NCBI RefSeq assembly: GCF_004664715.2
Contig: NC_051071.1
Coordinates: 6,971,231-7,035,230, forward strand
DNA length: 64,000 nt
DNA from: Peromyscus leucopus
Lineage: Eukaryota; Chordata; Mammalia; Rodentia; Cricetidae
Reading direction: 5' to 3'
The notes below the pieces were generated by a model, which saw only the letters and a list, made by a program, of their open reading frames with translations, did not search any database and was not told the origin of the DNA. Below, piece after piece: positions 35,063 to 47,315 of this stretch (the stretch's first letter is position 1; the number at the start of each line of letters is the position of its first letter). A program made the position numbers and the translations under genes.

Positions 35063-35225
35063 GCAGCTGACAGAGCGATTACAATGTGCTTTGTTTGTTG
35101 ACAGAAATAAAATGTGCCTTGTCATAGGTGTTGATATCGCACATTAATCGCTCCTGCTGGCAAACATGGGCACCCTGGTGCGACGTTATAAATATTGATG
35201 TGATCACCACAACTGGCGGATTGCC
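35063..35225. promoter_or_regulatory. Candidate conserved non-coding/enhancer element
   Basis: Repeat-free block that keeps several CpGs ('gagcgattac', 'gatatcgcac', 'aatcgctcc', 'gtgcgacgtt', 'ggcgga') in an AT-rich region where CpG is scarce. It also has TGACAG, TTTGTTTG, CATTAATC and GATGTGATCAC motifs typical of developmental enhancers. Assignment rests on composition only. Confidence 0.35.
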
Positions 35226-35460
35226 AGGGACTCCATGAGAGCTATACAAGATTTCCACAAAGATGTGGTTAGTGGCTGTCCATCCTCACCATTCTTCCCG
35301 TTTGTAAATCACATATGTCCAAACAAGTGCTTTCCTGTTCAGATCCATTCAGACAGGAAAGAAAGGAAGAAGGAAGGAGTTGTTCCAGGGATGCGGCTGT
35401 GGTTGAATCTCCTTTGGTTACCAAATCCTTTTGTCTTTTGTACTGTATGTCCTTTCAATA

Positions 35461-35488
35461 GCAGCCTGCTGCTTCCCCAGCAGGCTGC
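35461..35488. other. Perfect 11-bp stem, 6-nt loop hairpin
   Basis: gcagcctgctg (35461-35471) is followed after cttccc by its exact reverse complement cagcaggctgc (35478-35488). Too short for a microRNA precursor and has no T-tract terminator context. Confidence 0.85.
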
Positions 35489-36117
35489 CTGTCTTGTGGG
35501 GTGACGGGCTGCCTGGCATCAGCTTCGGGGAAGGAAACATTCAGCCATTTCAGCTGCACAGGCAGAATTTGTGCTCTGATGTTATTTTCAGTTCAGGGGA
35601 CACTTTCCAGTAATCAAGTTGACAGCCTTCCTCAAGTCCCATGCTGATCAGAAAACCGTTCTGTTTCTTAGGAGCCAGCGAATACTGATGCTTGTGATGG
35701 TAAATTGCAAGTTATCCTGCTGCAGGCTTGCAGTTTTCTTACTGTTTACTGACGCCCACAGTCTTTAAGGCAGACGGAACTGTCATCACTTGAAGGTCAA
35801 AATAGGATTCTCTCATTCAGTCAGAGTGTTACTTGAGCAGACCACATTGTGGACTAATTCTGTACTGTTGTATTTAACTTTTTAATATAAAATATGCTTA
35901 TTGAAGCATTATTTCAATTGACAAAAAGTTGCACATATGTATGGGGTTCCCTATAATGCTTTTGAAATAAAAGTTTTAGAGCAGATTCCCCCACTATGGA
36001 AGCTCCAGCAAATGACTCAGCCACCTTTTCCCCCTTCAGAAGCCAATTAAAGAGGAGGAGTAATGGCTAAAAACAGATAAAAGAAACGTGGCCAATGGCA
36101 TGAGCTTTAGGTTCCTT

Positions 36118-36302
36118 TCTTCCTTTATTTCTTTGTTGTTGTTGTTGTTTGTTTGTTTGTTTGTTTTCTGTTGTTTGTTGAGACAGAGTTTCTCTGTGTA
36201 GCTCTGGCTGTCCTGGAACTCACTGTAGACAAAGCTGGCCTCACACTCACAGAGATCCACCTGCATCTGCCTCCAGAGTGCTGGGATTAAAGGCACTATG
36301 CC
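36118..36302 (-). mobile_element. B1 SINE (antisense)
   Basis: (GTT)n/(GTTT)n head from an inverted A-rich tail, then 'gagacagagtttctctgtgtag', 'aaagctggcctcacactc' and 'agtgctgggattaaaggc'. Confidence 0.93.
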
Positions 36303-36439
36303 CTATTGAGCTTTAGGTTTAAATATAGCTTAATAGCAGAGTCCTTCCTGACTGCTTATCACCTGCTCATAAGATTGTAGATTTTGTACTGTCCTTCCTT
36401 GGGTTATCCTAAGTTGACCATAAGACATGTTTCATTTTT

Positions 36440-36543
36440 TTTTAAAAGTATTGAATTTTTTCATAAAATATATTTTGATCATAATCTCTGTCCTCTCCCA
36501 ACTCCTTTCAGAACCTTACCACCTCCTTACCTACCAAAATTCA

Positions 36544-36634
<91 letters not shown>

Positions 36635-36680
36635 AAACAAGTCAGAATCGACTCTTGCTGTCAGAGCAGGAAGGCACAGT
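36440..36680 (-). mobile_element. L1 3' UTR fragment (antisense) with (TC)n
   Basis: 'catttttttttaaaagtattg', 'atattttgatcataatctctg', 'aattcatgtttctctctc', then a TC run. Same 3' UTR segment as at 8570-8660. Confidence 0.7.
36549..36630. repeat. (TC)n microsatellite
   Basis: About 80 bp of TC dinucleotide with one internal interruption. Confidence 0.97.
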
Positions 36681-36689
36681 TTGACTTCA

Positions 36690-39480
36690 GCCTCAGATAC
36701 TTAGCAAGCTAACAAAAGAAAGACAGTTAACAAATGATTCAGAACAACTGTTTTTTTCTAAAATTTAAGAAAATGTCAAGCTTTGGACAATGTCTTAATC
36801 TTCAGCCTTGAAGAGGGATGAGGCAGTTTAGACAGAAACTATTTTACTGATGTAGAGTCCAACAGGAACCTGCCTCAAAATGAAGAAGAAGAAACAAAAC
36901 ATAGGCTGAGATGCCATGCTTTTCATTCTTCTGTAAGTTGGGATTGCAGGGCAAGTGAGAGGTCAAGGGGTGGTTTGTTTGTTTGTTTGTTTGATCACAG
37001 CAGCTTCTTTATGTCTGTTATATTTGGTGTGTATGTATGTACCACATATGCTTGTTTAATATCAGCACCCAGATATACAATTCTGATTATTCACTTGTTT
37101 TACTCACTTAACATTATTTTTACCTTTTAAAAGTATCCTGAATTTTCAAGCTTTATGAAATGTACAGTACAAATATATGTTATTCACTGTTATATTAGGA
37201 TGTGGATGTAAGTATAACTTCAGTGGGAAGCTCTCAAGGTAGCATCTCACAAAAGTACCCCTAAGTAAACAAAGAAGGGAAGTATTAATTAGAAAGTATT
37301 AAGAATGTTAATATAGAATAGCAAACTGGTCATTCCATGGGGTGGGGTCTGGAATAGCCTGAAATGCTAGTTTCTCAAATGTATCAGCATATCATGGTGA
37401 AGTGTCCTACGTAGTGCAGTAAGCACACCCAGATTTTATTGTGGCATCTGGCATTTTTGAACAACAGGTAGAAGCCAGGATGGCTGATGCAGTTTGGTAT
37501 GGACTAACAAGAGAGGCAAAACTGGTGGAGGGTGTGAAGAAAGGATGAAGTGCTACAGGAACCACAAACACCTGGGTGAAAGAGACACTTCAGTGAGAGT
37601 TTACAAAGAATAATTGTGTCATTTAATAAAGGTCTAGGTAACTGGACAAAAGAAGATTGCAAGATTACCCAGTCCAAGAGCCAGGCTGCTGTTATTTGGG
37701 GAGACCCTACGACGAATCTCCCATAGGCATTCTGCTTCAAAGTATGTCTGCAAACCTTTAGTCTTCTCAGAAACCCACATGCCTTGAGGGGAGCAACAGT
37801 GCTTACATTTGTGTTTGTTTTTAGTTTTTATAGAGAGTAATAAACATTGGGTGCTGGATGTCACAGATGATGACAGTGAGCAGAAAACTACCTTCTCATC
37901 TCAACTTGAAAGGCTAAAGCATCTGGAAAGCTATATGTCAGCTCAATAGCACCCAACTGGTGTAAATTCCAACAATCCAATGATCCTGGAAAGGCTGATG
38001 TTTCAGGTGGTAAGAGAAATACAACTCACAATATTTATTAAAATTTGCTTTATACATTTATTTTTTCAATGTTTGAAAATAGGCATGTTACAAAGGACCA
38101 TGATGGATTGTAGTGAGTTTAGTTGAACTTCCTTTGTAGTCTTATTAATATACTTATCTAGAAAAGTTAAAGATTGATTTTTGAAATATAAAGGAGGATG
38201 TGGTTCCTATTATTATCTCAGTGAAATAAAAAAAAGCCAAGTCATATTTACTGAATTTGTCCTACTGTTTGTCTGAGGAGATTTCATTCAGAGAAATTTT
38301 TTGAGTTCAGTTATTTTCTTCTGAATACTATCAATTACATTCCCCAAAAATTTCAGCAGGAAGCATGACCATTAATTTGGTGAAGGTTCATTTGTAGAGA
38401 TGATCTGAAATGCAATTAAGTTTTTTCTTAAGTAAGAAGTAGCTTAGGGAGATTTTCTATATTTAAGGTTTGATAATGACTGCTAAAAAGTTCTTATATT
38501 TAAATGACAATTGAAAGCCTGAGGAAGACAGATTGGATCCCTGTGTCTATCTTCAGAAGCTTACATTTAAAGAGATCAAATAATTCTGACTGAGGTCATT
38601 TAAAGGGACTAGCTAATATGGGAACTAGGTTGCAGAGCTTGATCTCAGACTCTGTGCAGAAATTGAATTTCATATATGTAACATGAACCATACAGAACAA
38701 TCTGTCCAAAAGCAGAGAACTTGATAGTACTTACAGGTACATTTGCAAGAGTCTCTAAATATTGGCTATTTCAGTGTATTTTAGGTGACAGATAAATGAA
38801 AAGCTAAGTATTTGATATCAAGAACTTTTCATTAAAATGGAAATGACATTAAATTATTTCACAAAGACTCAGTGGCTGTGAAAAACCTTAGGCCTTTGGG
38901 TTTATCCTAGTTTTTGTAACACTCTTTCTTTTCTTGATTGCTGAGGTAGTAAACGTCTATGAATACCTCTTGTCTCTGCTGAATTTGAAAAAAAAATATA
39001 TAGGCATTTTGATACTTGTTACATGTCCTTTCCCCTGGGCCTTCTGCGCTCTCAGAGCCATCAATTGGATTAGCTATTCCATCTAGTACTCCCAGCACAG
39101 GGGCCATGAGTAAGAGAGACAGCAAGACAGAAAGTGGGACAGAGAAACCCTCTTGTCTACTAGTTACCACTCCCTACAGTTTCCACATTGGCTTAAATGC
39201 TCCTTGTCTCCGACAAGTTTAAAGCATCCCTTCTAGAACTCACCCAGGCAATGCCATTCTTCCTTTCCTCCTCCCTTTACCTCCATTCACTCATCCATGT
39301 CTCTCACAGGTTTTTTTTAGTGTGTCTTAAATGTAGATTTTTACTCTCATGTTGAAGCTTGTAGTTATCGTTCCTAAATGACAGTGAAATAATTCACCAA
39401 ACAATTCTTGATGTGTATGCACCAGTGCATCATTATTAACTAGTTTTTTCAAGAGGATTTTCTTCTATACTAATGGAGAC
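36690..39480. other. Unannotated unique DNA
   Basis: No recognised repeat beyond a short (GTTT)n near 36976. No gene or RNA. Confidence 0.5.
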
Positions 39481-39892
39481 TATTGGGGTCCAGCCCCTAA
39501 TTTTCCGGGGTCCGGGGAAGAATCTGTCAACCAGCTGAGAATCTATTCTTAAAGTTGGCGAATTAATCCACGCATGAAAAGCTCTTTGGTCCATTCCCTT
39601 TAATTCCCACATTGTCTCTTGCTTTACAGTTATGTATCTCAATCAAAAATCACAATCCTCTGCTCCACTCAGGACACCCAGCCTGAATTTCCTCAGGCAG
39701 TGATTGTCCACTATCAGGATCAAATGGAGGGGTGATAAGAATCACAAAGAAGGACAGTAGTTGTTAATTACCATTTGCAAACCAAAGGGGAAGTGACTAA
39801 TGAATTAACTAAAGGCTAAATTCGGGTAATATCTAAGAAGTGGGATCTTATGTGCACAACTATAATCTTAAATGTGTTTGGTAAAAAATGTT
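39481..39892 (-). mobile_element. Probable class II LTR fragment (antisense)
   Basis: The minus strand reads '...CGTGGATTAATTCGCC...GATTCTTCCCCGGACCCC' and ends GGGGCTGGACCCCAATA at 39481. This resembles the U5 end of rodent ERVK LTRs, which I remember finishing in GGACCCCAACA. Extent and family are uncertain, and no TSD was found. The following L1 inserted at its edge. Confidence 0.45.
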
Positions 39893-39910
39893 AAAAATCT
39901 ATAAGTTGCT

Positions 39911-40922
39911 TCCTTTTCTCATGTGGTCTTCATTTACCATGGTCTCCTATTCCTTGTTCTCCCTCTCTGTTCTTGATCCAGGTGGGATCTCCCGCTCTCT
40001 TTCCCTCGACCCTCGACGTTCATTGCTCCCACTAATGTCCAGGCTGTTCATGTAGATCTCATCCATTTCTCCATCATTGGGTGATCCCCGTGTCTTTCTT
40101 GGGGTCCTGTTTTCCAGGTAGCCTCACTGGTGATGTGAGTAGCAGTCCAGTCATCCTTGTTCCACATCTAGTATCCTCCTATGAGTGAGTACATACCATA
40201 TTTGTCTTTCTGAGTCTGGGTTACCTCACTCAGGATGATTTTTTCTAGATCCATCCATTTGCCTGCTAAAGAGACGCACAGAAATCCACAAAGATACCCC
40301 CACAAAAGACTGCTGGCAATGGCCGAGAGACAGCCGGGACTGACCTACTCTGGTGATGGGATGGCCAAACATCCTAATAGTTGTGCCAGAAACCCCATCC
40401 AAGGAATGAGGAATCTGGATGCAGACATCCATGGCTAGTCCCTGGGTAGAGCGCTGGGAGTCTAATTAGCGAGAAAGAGGAGGGTTTATATGAGCAAGAA
40501 TTGTTGAAACCAAGGTTGGATAAAGCACAGGGACAAATAGCCAAACGAATGGAAACACATGAACTATGAACCAAAGGCTGAGGGGCCCCCAACTGGATCA
40601 GGTCCACTGAATAGGTGAGACAGTTGATTGGCTTGATCTGTTTGGGAGGCATCTAGGCAGTGGTACCAGGTCCTGGGCTTGCTGCATGAGATAGCTGTTT
40701 GAAACCTGGGACTTATACAGGGACGCTTGGCTCAATCTGGGAGGAGGGGACTGGACCTGCCTGGACTGAGTCTATCAGGTCGATCTCAATCCTCAGGGGT
40801 GGCCTTGATCTGGAGGTGATAGGAAAGGGGGGTGGTCTGTGGGGAAGGGGAGGGGGCAGGAAGGGGGAGAACAAGGATATCTGTGACTGTTATGTAGAAC
40901 TGAATAGTATTGTAAAATTAAA
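39911..40922 (+). mobile_element. Twin-primed L1 insertion with 18-bp TSD
   Basis: 39911 to about 40275 reads L1 on the minus strand: the ORF2 end and early 3' UTR ('gttacctcactcaggatg' is antisense ORF2 end). From about 40275 the plus strand continues downstream 3' UTR ('caaagatacccccacaaaag', 'gggactggacctgcctgg', 'gtagaactgaatagtattg'), ending in an A-rich tail. Flanks 'aaaaatctataagttgct' at 39893-39910 and 40923-40940 are identical. The inverted 5' part followed by a direct 3' part within one TSD is the hallmark of twin priming. Confidence 0.95.
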
Positions 40923-41042
40923 AAAAATCTATAAGTTGCTAGGTCAATGGGAGAAAATAAATCTGCCTTCCTTTTTCCTGTGGCTCTAAGCTATCTGCTG
41001 TCTTTCTACGGGGGTGGGGTGGGGGGTGTACTCAGTCGTTAG

Positions 41043-41833
41043 TGTGATACCTCAGTAAAACCCCCCACTCTATCCCCTACAGACAAAGAGAAGCTTAAAC
41101 CAGGATTCCTAAGTGTAGATAAGAACTTAGACCCCTTTTCCCCAGGTGGCTGTATCTGCTACAGGGACTTTGGAAAACAGTCAGGATATTCGACCAAAAG
41201 ACTAAAAAGGGAGGTGGGTTAAAATAAATTATATGGTCTGTGCCTTTAAGAACTAGCCTCATAAAGAAAAGGGAGGCTCCTTCTCCCCACCTCCCTGCTG
41301 TGAGTGAGAGATTTGGAAGAGCCTCCCTGGAAACTTAGAAAACACCTTACTTTTGCATTGTCTTCAGTGGGGGCTTTGGGGACTGTGATTTAGGCCAGGC
41401 CAGTTTCAAGTCCCCAGAAATGATGGCTCCAGCCCCAGGAACAAAAGAACAGAGTCAGGATGTCTGATGGTAACCAATTAACCATGAGATGCCCCTCTCC
41501 AGAGATAACAAGACCAGACCTTGGAGATGAGTTGTAAAACTCCTGACAGGGCAAACAGATAAGATAAAATAAGATAAAGTCCAAGCCCGGGAAAAACTTG
41601 ACCAATCAAGGATGGACCCGTACTAACCCCCTCCCCTCTAAGAAATTTTATGGGTTTTGCCTATAAAAACTAACTTCCCCAAGAAAGAGGCACTCCTCCC
41701 TGCCTCACTGTATTGGGTGTAGGAATGAGTCCCTGTCTAGACTTGTATCTGCAGAATAAACCTTGCTGTTGCATTCTGGACATCCAAGGTCTTCGGTGGT
41801 CTCTCTTTGGGGGGTCCCAATCTGGGCATAACA
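41043..41833 (+). mobile_element. Class I-like LTR element flanked by GTTAG
   Basis: The distal part (about 41384-41833) is LTR-like: starts TGTGATTTAGGCC, has 'gcctataaaaac' as TATA box near 41660, 'gcagaataaacc' as polyadenylation signal, and ends TCTGGGCATAACA. The proximal part (41043-41383) starts TGTGATACCTCAG and looks partly parallel to it ('cctcataaagaaaagggagg', 'accttacttttgcattgtcttc'). It may be a second, diverged LTR in tandem or one long LTR. gttag occurs at 41038-41042 and 41834-41838, bracketing the whole block. Confidence 0.65.
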
Positions 41834-41839
41834 GTTAGT

Positions 41840-42509
41840 GTGCAGCAGATGCATCTGGTGGTAGTTAAAGGGAGATCTGGAACTAGAGGTAAGATTTGGG
41901 AAAGGTGGTAGTTAAGCTTAATTGGCACATCTACCAGGCCTTCTCAAACAGGTAGCCTGGATGCTTAAGTCTGTTCTAGAGAACACTGAGGTATCTCTGA
42001 TGAGGTACTTTTTTCCAACTGAGCATGGACCTGGCTGGATGCTGCTAATAATGATAATTACAGGGAGGCTTGAACTGGGGATTCTGGCTGAGCATAGCTG
42101 TTAGTGCACAGGTTATCTAAATATTCCAAGAAGTGGTTAGGTAAGGAGTTAGAGGTCTAAAGTTAGTAAGGCTGTAAGAAGGAAGGGTCTGAGCTAAATT
42201 GTATAAAGCTATTACTTAATGTCCACTGACCTAGGAAGTATCCCCTTGTGGAATTTACCTTAAGTCAGGAGACTTGCGTGTGGGCTGCTATCACTGTTAG
42301 TCCTTGAAAGTTGGGTGCCCACCTAGGTGGTGTTTCCTGTAGTCCTTGAAAGTGGCTAAGGGAGATATCTGATTCCAAAGAAAGCCTTTCCCTAGGCTGT
42401 TCTCCAAATACCTGGAATGTGTATGTCCAGAGAGTGATCAGTCCACACTGTTAGCCCTTCTTAGGGAAAAGTCAATTGGGAAAACTATGAAGGCACACAT
42501 GACTTTCAT
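41840..42509. other. Unannotated unique DNA
   Basis: No recognised repeat, gene or RNA. Confidence 0.45.
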
Positions 42510-42525
42510 AAAGAATACAGCTGAT

Positions 42526-42701
42526 GCCGGGCGGTGGTGGCGTACGCCTTTAATCCCAGCACTTGGGAGGCAGAGCCAGGCGGATCTCTGTGAGTTCGAG
42601 GCCAGCCTGGGCTACCAAGTGAGTCCCAGGAAAGGCGCAAAGCTACACAGAGAAACCCTGTCTTGAAAAACAAAACAAAACAACAACAACAAAAAGAAAA
42701 C
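42526..42701 (+). mobile_element. Young B1 SINE with 16-bp perfect TSD
   Basis: Starts GCCGGGCGGTGGTGG and contains an A box-like start, 'gtgagttcgaggccagcctgg' and 'aggaaaggcgcaaagctac', then an A-rich tail. Flanks 'aaagaatacagctgat' at 42510-42525 and 42702-42717 are identical. The 'ggaaaggcgcaaagctac' variant is the one I associate with cricetid rodents. Confidence 0.97.
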
Positions 42702-43077
42702 AAAGAATACAGCTGATATATAACAAGCCAAGTAACACCAAAAACTCCTTGGAATTTGACTTCCTCTGGAGCAATTCCCTGATCCCTTCAGGTGGTGATT
42801 TTGCCATAACCAGCTGAGTTCTTATGATATATTCCTGCGGCCCACAGCACTATTCTGAGGTTACATTCTTCTTACTTGAAAATTACTATTTTATATGATA
42901 GAATTTTAAACAAGATGGCAGGTATCAGTAAGATGATTCATAGAATGCTTCTCTTGCTCCATGAAGCTGTATACAGACTGTTGCATTTATCCTCACAAAA
43001 AACTAACCAAATAAGCACACTGCAGTTGCACTTTAAAGTTAACAGCATTTAAACATTTACCTTTATATGCTAAAATG

Positions 43078-43236
43078 TGTGGTGGTTTTTGTTGTTGTTG
43101 TTTGCTTTTCCAAGACATTGTGTAGCTTTGTCTTGGAACTCACTCTCTACACCAGGCTGGCCTTGAACCCACAGAGATTGTCTATCTCTGCCTCCCAAGT
43201 GCTGGGGTTAAAGATGTGCACCAGCACTGATGGGCA
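43078..43236 (-). mobile_element. B1 SINE (antisense)
   Basis: (GTT)n head, 'ccaagacattgtgtagctttg', 'acaccaggctggccttgaac' and 'agtgctggggttaaagatg'. Confidence 0.9.
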
Positions 43237-43408
43237 TGTGTGGTGTTTTTATAGAAACACCATTTTAAAAGAATTCTGAGTTGGAGAAGTAAAGTGTTTG
43301 GATCTTATAGGCTAATTATATTGAACTAAGTAATCAAAAGTTAATTTGAGTACAAAGTGAGACAGCCTCTGTTCAATCACAGGTTACCTTGGACAGCATC
43401 ATCATGCT

Positions 43409-43715
43409 TGATAGGTGTCGCGTCCTCCTTGACCAGCAAGGGAGACGCAACACCAGGCTCTTCTCCAAGCAGTTTATTCAGGAACCTTGAAACAATCTTC
43501 TGACTTCTGACCCCGGGGAAAGCCAACCCACAACCTAAATAGCTTCTGGGCAGCCAAACCCAATCTGCCATGTGGGTACTGCGGATAGGTCCAGGTACGG
43601 GGAAGCAAGCCAAATCCTTAGCCTTAGCCAAATAAGGAGTTGTTTATCATAGGGAGCACTCACCTTCGGGAGGGTGGAAGGCGGAAGCCAGCGCCATCTT
43701 TGAGGCACGGCTACA
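43409..43715 (-). mobile_element. Class II LTR (antisense, RLTR10/IAP-like)
   Basis: The minus strand starts TGTAGCCGTGCCTCAAAGATGGC, has 'cctgaataaactgc' as polyadenylation signal, and ends GACGCGACACCTATCA. About 307 bp, CpG-containing. No matching TSD found (catgct versus cgcagc). The IAP-superfamily label is from memory. Confidence 0.72.
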
Positions 43716-46700
43716 CGCAGCTCTCTACAGATAGGTCTGCATTTGTGGAAATGGTCTGATGGTCGTTTATAAAATGTTTTACTGAGCTTCTGTCACATGG
43801 AAGGTGTTTCCCAAGATTTTGCTCAATCAACAAGGCTTGAGGATGAGTGGTATGCTATTATATATAGCTGCCTCCGGAGATACACTCAGCACACACACAG
43901 TGCTGGAAAACACGGGATTAGAGGAATATTTCTATTTATATTCTGAACAAGAAAATTTTCTAAATATAACAGGAATCAAAGAAGCATCTATGATGTAGAC
44001 ACAACCTCCAGCTTATCTACAAACTTGTTTCTACTAAGATAACTTAATTCAAAGCACAGAGGAAGCAAAAATAGCCCTCAGAAATATAATGATCTGATGA
44101 TTCAATGTTTAATCAAATGGAATTATAGGTTATTTTCTGAGCATTTAACTTCACAATATCTGTATCACAAGGGAATGATTTGTGGCTGAGGAGACTTGTG
44201 GGAGAAAATAGCAAATTATTTGGCATTTCTTCTTTAACATTTGCTTTATGCCTTTGGCCCTCATAAACATTTTCAAGGTCATAAATTTCAAATTTTCTGT
44301 TTGTATTTGATGTATTAAGTCAGTAACATGACCATAATCAAGTCATAAGAACCCAGAATTCTATGCCACTTTGGATTTTATGAGCATTTTTTTTCTATTT
44401 AGGAAAAACAGTTATGAATCTTTAATTACCAAGTTGGAATGCTACTTACTATCAATAGTTTATAATCAAGCTTAATTAAGTTTTTAAGATTTTTTTTATT
44501 TCATCTTCAAAACAGAATGTGGAACTCTGCTGGGAATGGTTCATAGGTGATTGAGTCTTTATTAATGAAGCCCATGGTATACTCAATGAGTGTGGGTGTA
44601 TATCTGGAGCAACCATGGAAGAATTCCTTTTATTTAGAATTATCACAACAAATAAATTACCAGATGGATAACACTATACTTACTAAATAGACAATGTCTC
44701 TGTGTTCATATGTATGTATGAATAGAGGCCTGGATTAGTAGAAGAATATTATTTGCCAATAAAAATAGTCATTCAGATAATGTGTCTAGTCTCTCCTCAT
44801 TAAGAAATTGAAAACTGGTTCTCTTGGTTCAGGGAAATGTTCCAGTTCCTCATCCTATTTTCGTCATCTTCATTATTCTATCATGATTATTTCAAGAAAG
44901 TCTTCTAAGTTTTCTCCAGAAGGAGGGTTTAGCAGGCCATTACAGATGTCATTTAATTTCTTTCTGAGGTTTCGTAACTATGTTACCACAATAAATTTTG
45001 TTCACTTCTCTATTTGGCTCATGTGAGAGGATGGAGATCATGCTTTTCTCCCCTGGGGTATGTTTGGGAAAAGGTCATGGCTGTTGCAGAAGGCACTCTC
45101 TTGATGTTTCTTAGACTGATATTAATTCCTGGATAAGATTTTGTTATTCTTACATGGGCAGAAACACTCTCAGTTAAGTACTTAGAAACACTGGACAATA
45201 ATGTTCTCTTCATGATTTGTATTGAAATATCAAGGTTTGGTGCTTACTTGATTAATTCTAATATGTATGTGTGAGAAGACATCTACTAATGTTAAGGTTA
45301 CAAATAAAAAGGACAAGTTATGTCTATTTTCACTAATGCTGACAAATGAGGCTATGTACAAATGAAATCTGAGATCTTCATTATCAACACCAGATTTTAT
45401 TTATTCTTTATTCTTAGTTCTTTTTTGTTCTGGTAAAAAAAAGTGGTTTTTTTTTTTTGTTTTGTTTTGTTTTGTTTTTATGAGTGAGTAAATACACACA
45501 CCCTTTGCCTACTTTAGGAAGCACTCAGAAAACTGAAGCCTTGTTTTTTTCTTGAAGGCTAGGGACTTTAAAGGTTTTTGAGAGGGTCTTTCTCCCCCAA
45601 AATTGAGAGTTATTCAGATTGAACAAAGACAGCAAAGCTGATAGAGGCACAATTTTGGAGTGAATATGTCTTAATCTGCCCTTGCACTTGTCAGACCAAT
45701 CCACAAGTACCAGGGCCACTGACAGGGGAAAACACTAGTCAGACCTTTCATTTAAGCTGCCAAATTTTGTTTCAGGATAGGAGAATGATGCAGAAGCCTG
45801 CCATCTTGGAAGCTGACCATGTTTATTATACAGTTTGCCCCCTCTCTCTATATAGCTGCCTATCAGGGAATCTACCTAACTCCTAGTCCCTCATTCCCTC
45901 TCCTAGTTCTTACATTTACTCAAACGTTCTCATTCATTCTCTATATAGTGTGGCTTGTATTTTAGACTGACTTTCCTAAATCCTACTTCTCCCAAAATTA
46001 GATAAAATGTATTCCTTTGGTCCCACACTAATTTTCATCATTTATAATCAATACAGGAAAGGATTATTGATAGTAGTTGAAGAAATTGTGCCAATGATAC
46101 TTTTAAGGTTTAACATTATTCTATCTTAATTAATGTAAAACCTGTATTTTGTAAGAAAGAGTCCATTTTTGTCTCAACAGTAAGTTGAATATAAATAACA
46201 AGTTAATAATCATTGATCTATAGGATGGTTGCTTTGTGAATGACAAAAAAAGCAGCTGAATACCTAATTTCTTCTTTCTAAATAGTTTCTTGACATCATA
46301 TGCCCTTAATTACCCAAAAAGGTGAAACGACTTCTATAATATGAAAGAGAAGTGAAAATATTAATGAGGTATAGATAAGTGTTTATAAACATGCTTCACG
46401 TACTCTTCCAAATCTTTACTTGCAAAGTATTATACTCCATGCATGACTTGTGTTTTGTGCTTTTAATTATATAGAATGGACCTTTGGTTAAATGTGAAAC
46501 TGTGGAAATAGAGATAGTATAATTACTTATTAACATTATTTGAGCTATCATCTATATGGCTCATTGTACAAAAGAAATAGGAAGATACATGTATCTTTGA
46601 AAACTAAGTCTCCAGGGAGACAGATTTCATGAAAATGAGCACCTAAGTCTGAATTTCCCCTTCTAGACATCAGAAGGAACAGTGTTAGATGCTATATTTA

Positions 46701-46934
46701 ATCACACTTTGAAATGGATATGTTCTCATATATAGAATTTTTTAAAGGTCTTCTAATATATTCCAAAAACTGAATGATGTAGGGAAAGAGCATGGGCTGT
46801 AGCTTCAGATGAAACTGGTTCTGAGTTCCGCTCTGCTTCTTATGATGGAGGTTGACAGCATGTCTGTGCCTAGTATCTTAGTATCCTCACTTGCAAAGTA
46901 ATGATAACGCGTGCTGTTCAGAGATGTTTTGAGC
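43716..46934. other. Unannotated unique AT-rich DNA
   Basis: No recognised repeat except T-runs and a (TTTTG)n stretch near 45449-45480. No gene or RNA. Confidence 0.5.
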
Positions 46935-47315
46935 TCTGTCTTAGCTATTTTTCTATTGCTGTGGTAAAACACTATGGCCAAGGCATCTTACAAAAGAAGG
47001 CACTTAATTGGGGCTTACCATTTCAAAGTGTTAGTGTCCGCAGCCATCATGGAAAGGAGCATGGAAACAAGCAGGCTAGCATGGTGCTAGAGCAGCAGCT
47101 GAGAGCTCAAGCCTTGAGACACAACCCCCGAGGCAGAGAGAAAGAAATGGGAATGGTGTGAGCATGTTGAAGCCTCAAAACTTGACCTTAATGACATACC
47201 TCCTTCATCAAGACCACATGCTCTAATCCTTCTGAAACAGTTTCACCACCTGTGGACCAACTATTCAAATGTAGAGACCTACAGGGGCCATTCTCATTTA
47301 AAGCCCCATACATGC
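46935..47315 (-). mobile_element. MaLR-type LTR (antisense)
   Basis: 'gctatttttctattgctgtgg', 'aagaaggcacttaattgggg', 'catcatggaaaggagcatgg' and 'gagacctacaggggccattctc' follow the reverse-complement layout of MT/ORR1-type LTRs. Confidence 0.75.

Larger units (their letters stand above)
34650..36115. other. Unique DNA with candidate conserved non-coding element and hairpin
   Basis: Repeat-free except for a short GTTT run near 34997. It contains the regulatory candidate at 35063-35225 and a perfect 11-bp hairpin at 35461-35488. No gene recognised. Confidence 0.45.

Noticed and set aside
36384..36704. Open frames rich in Leu-Ser-Leu-Ser
   Set aside because: They are translations of the (TC)n microsatellite.
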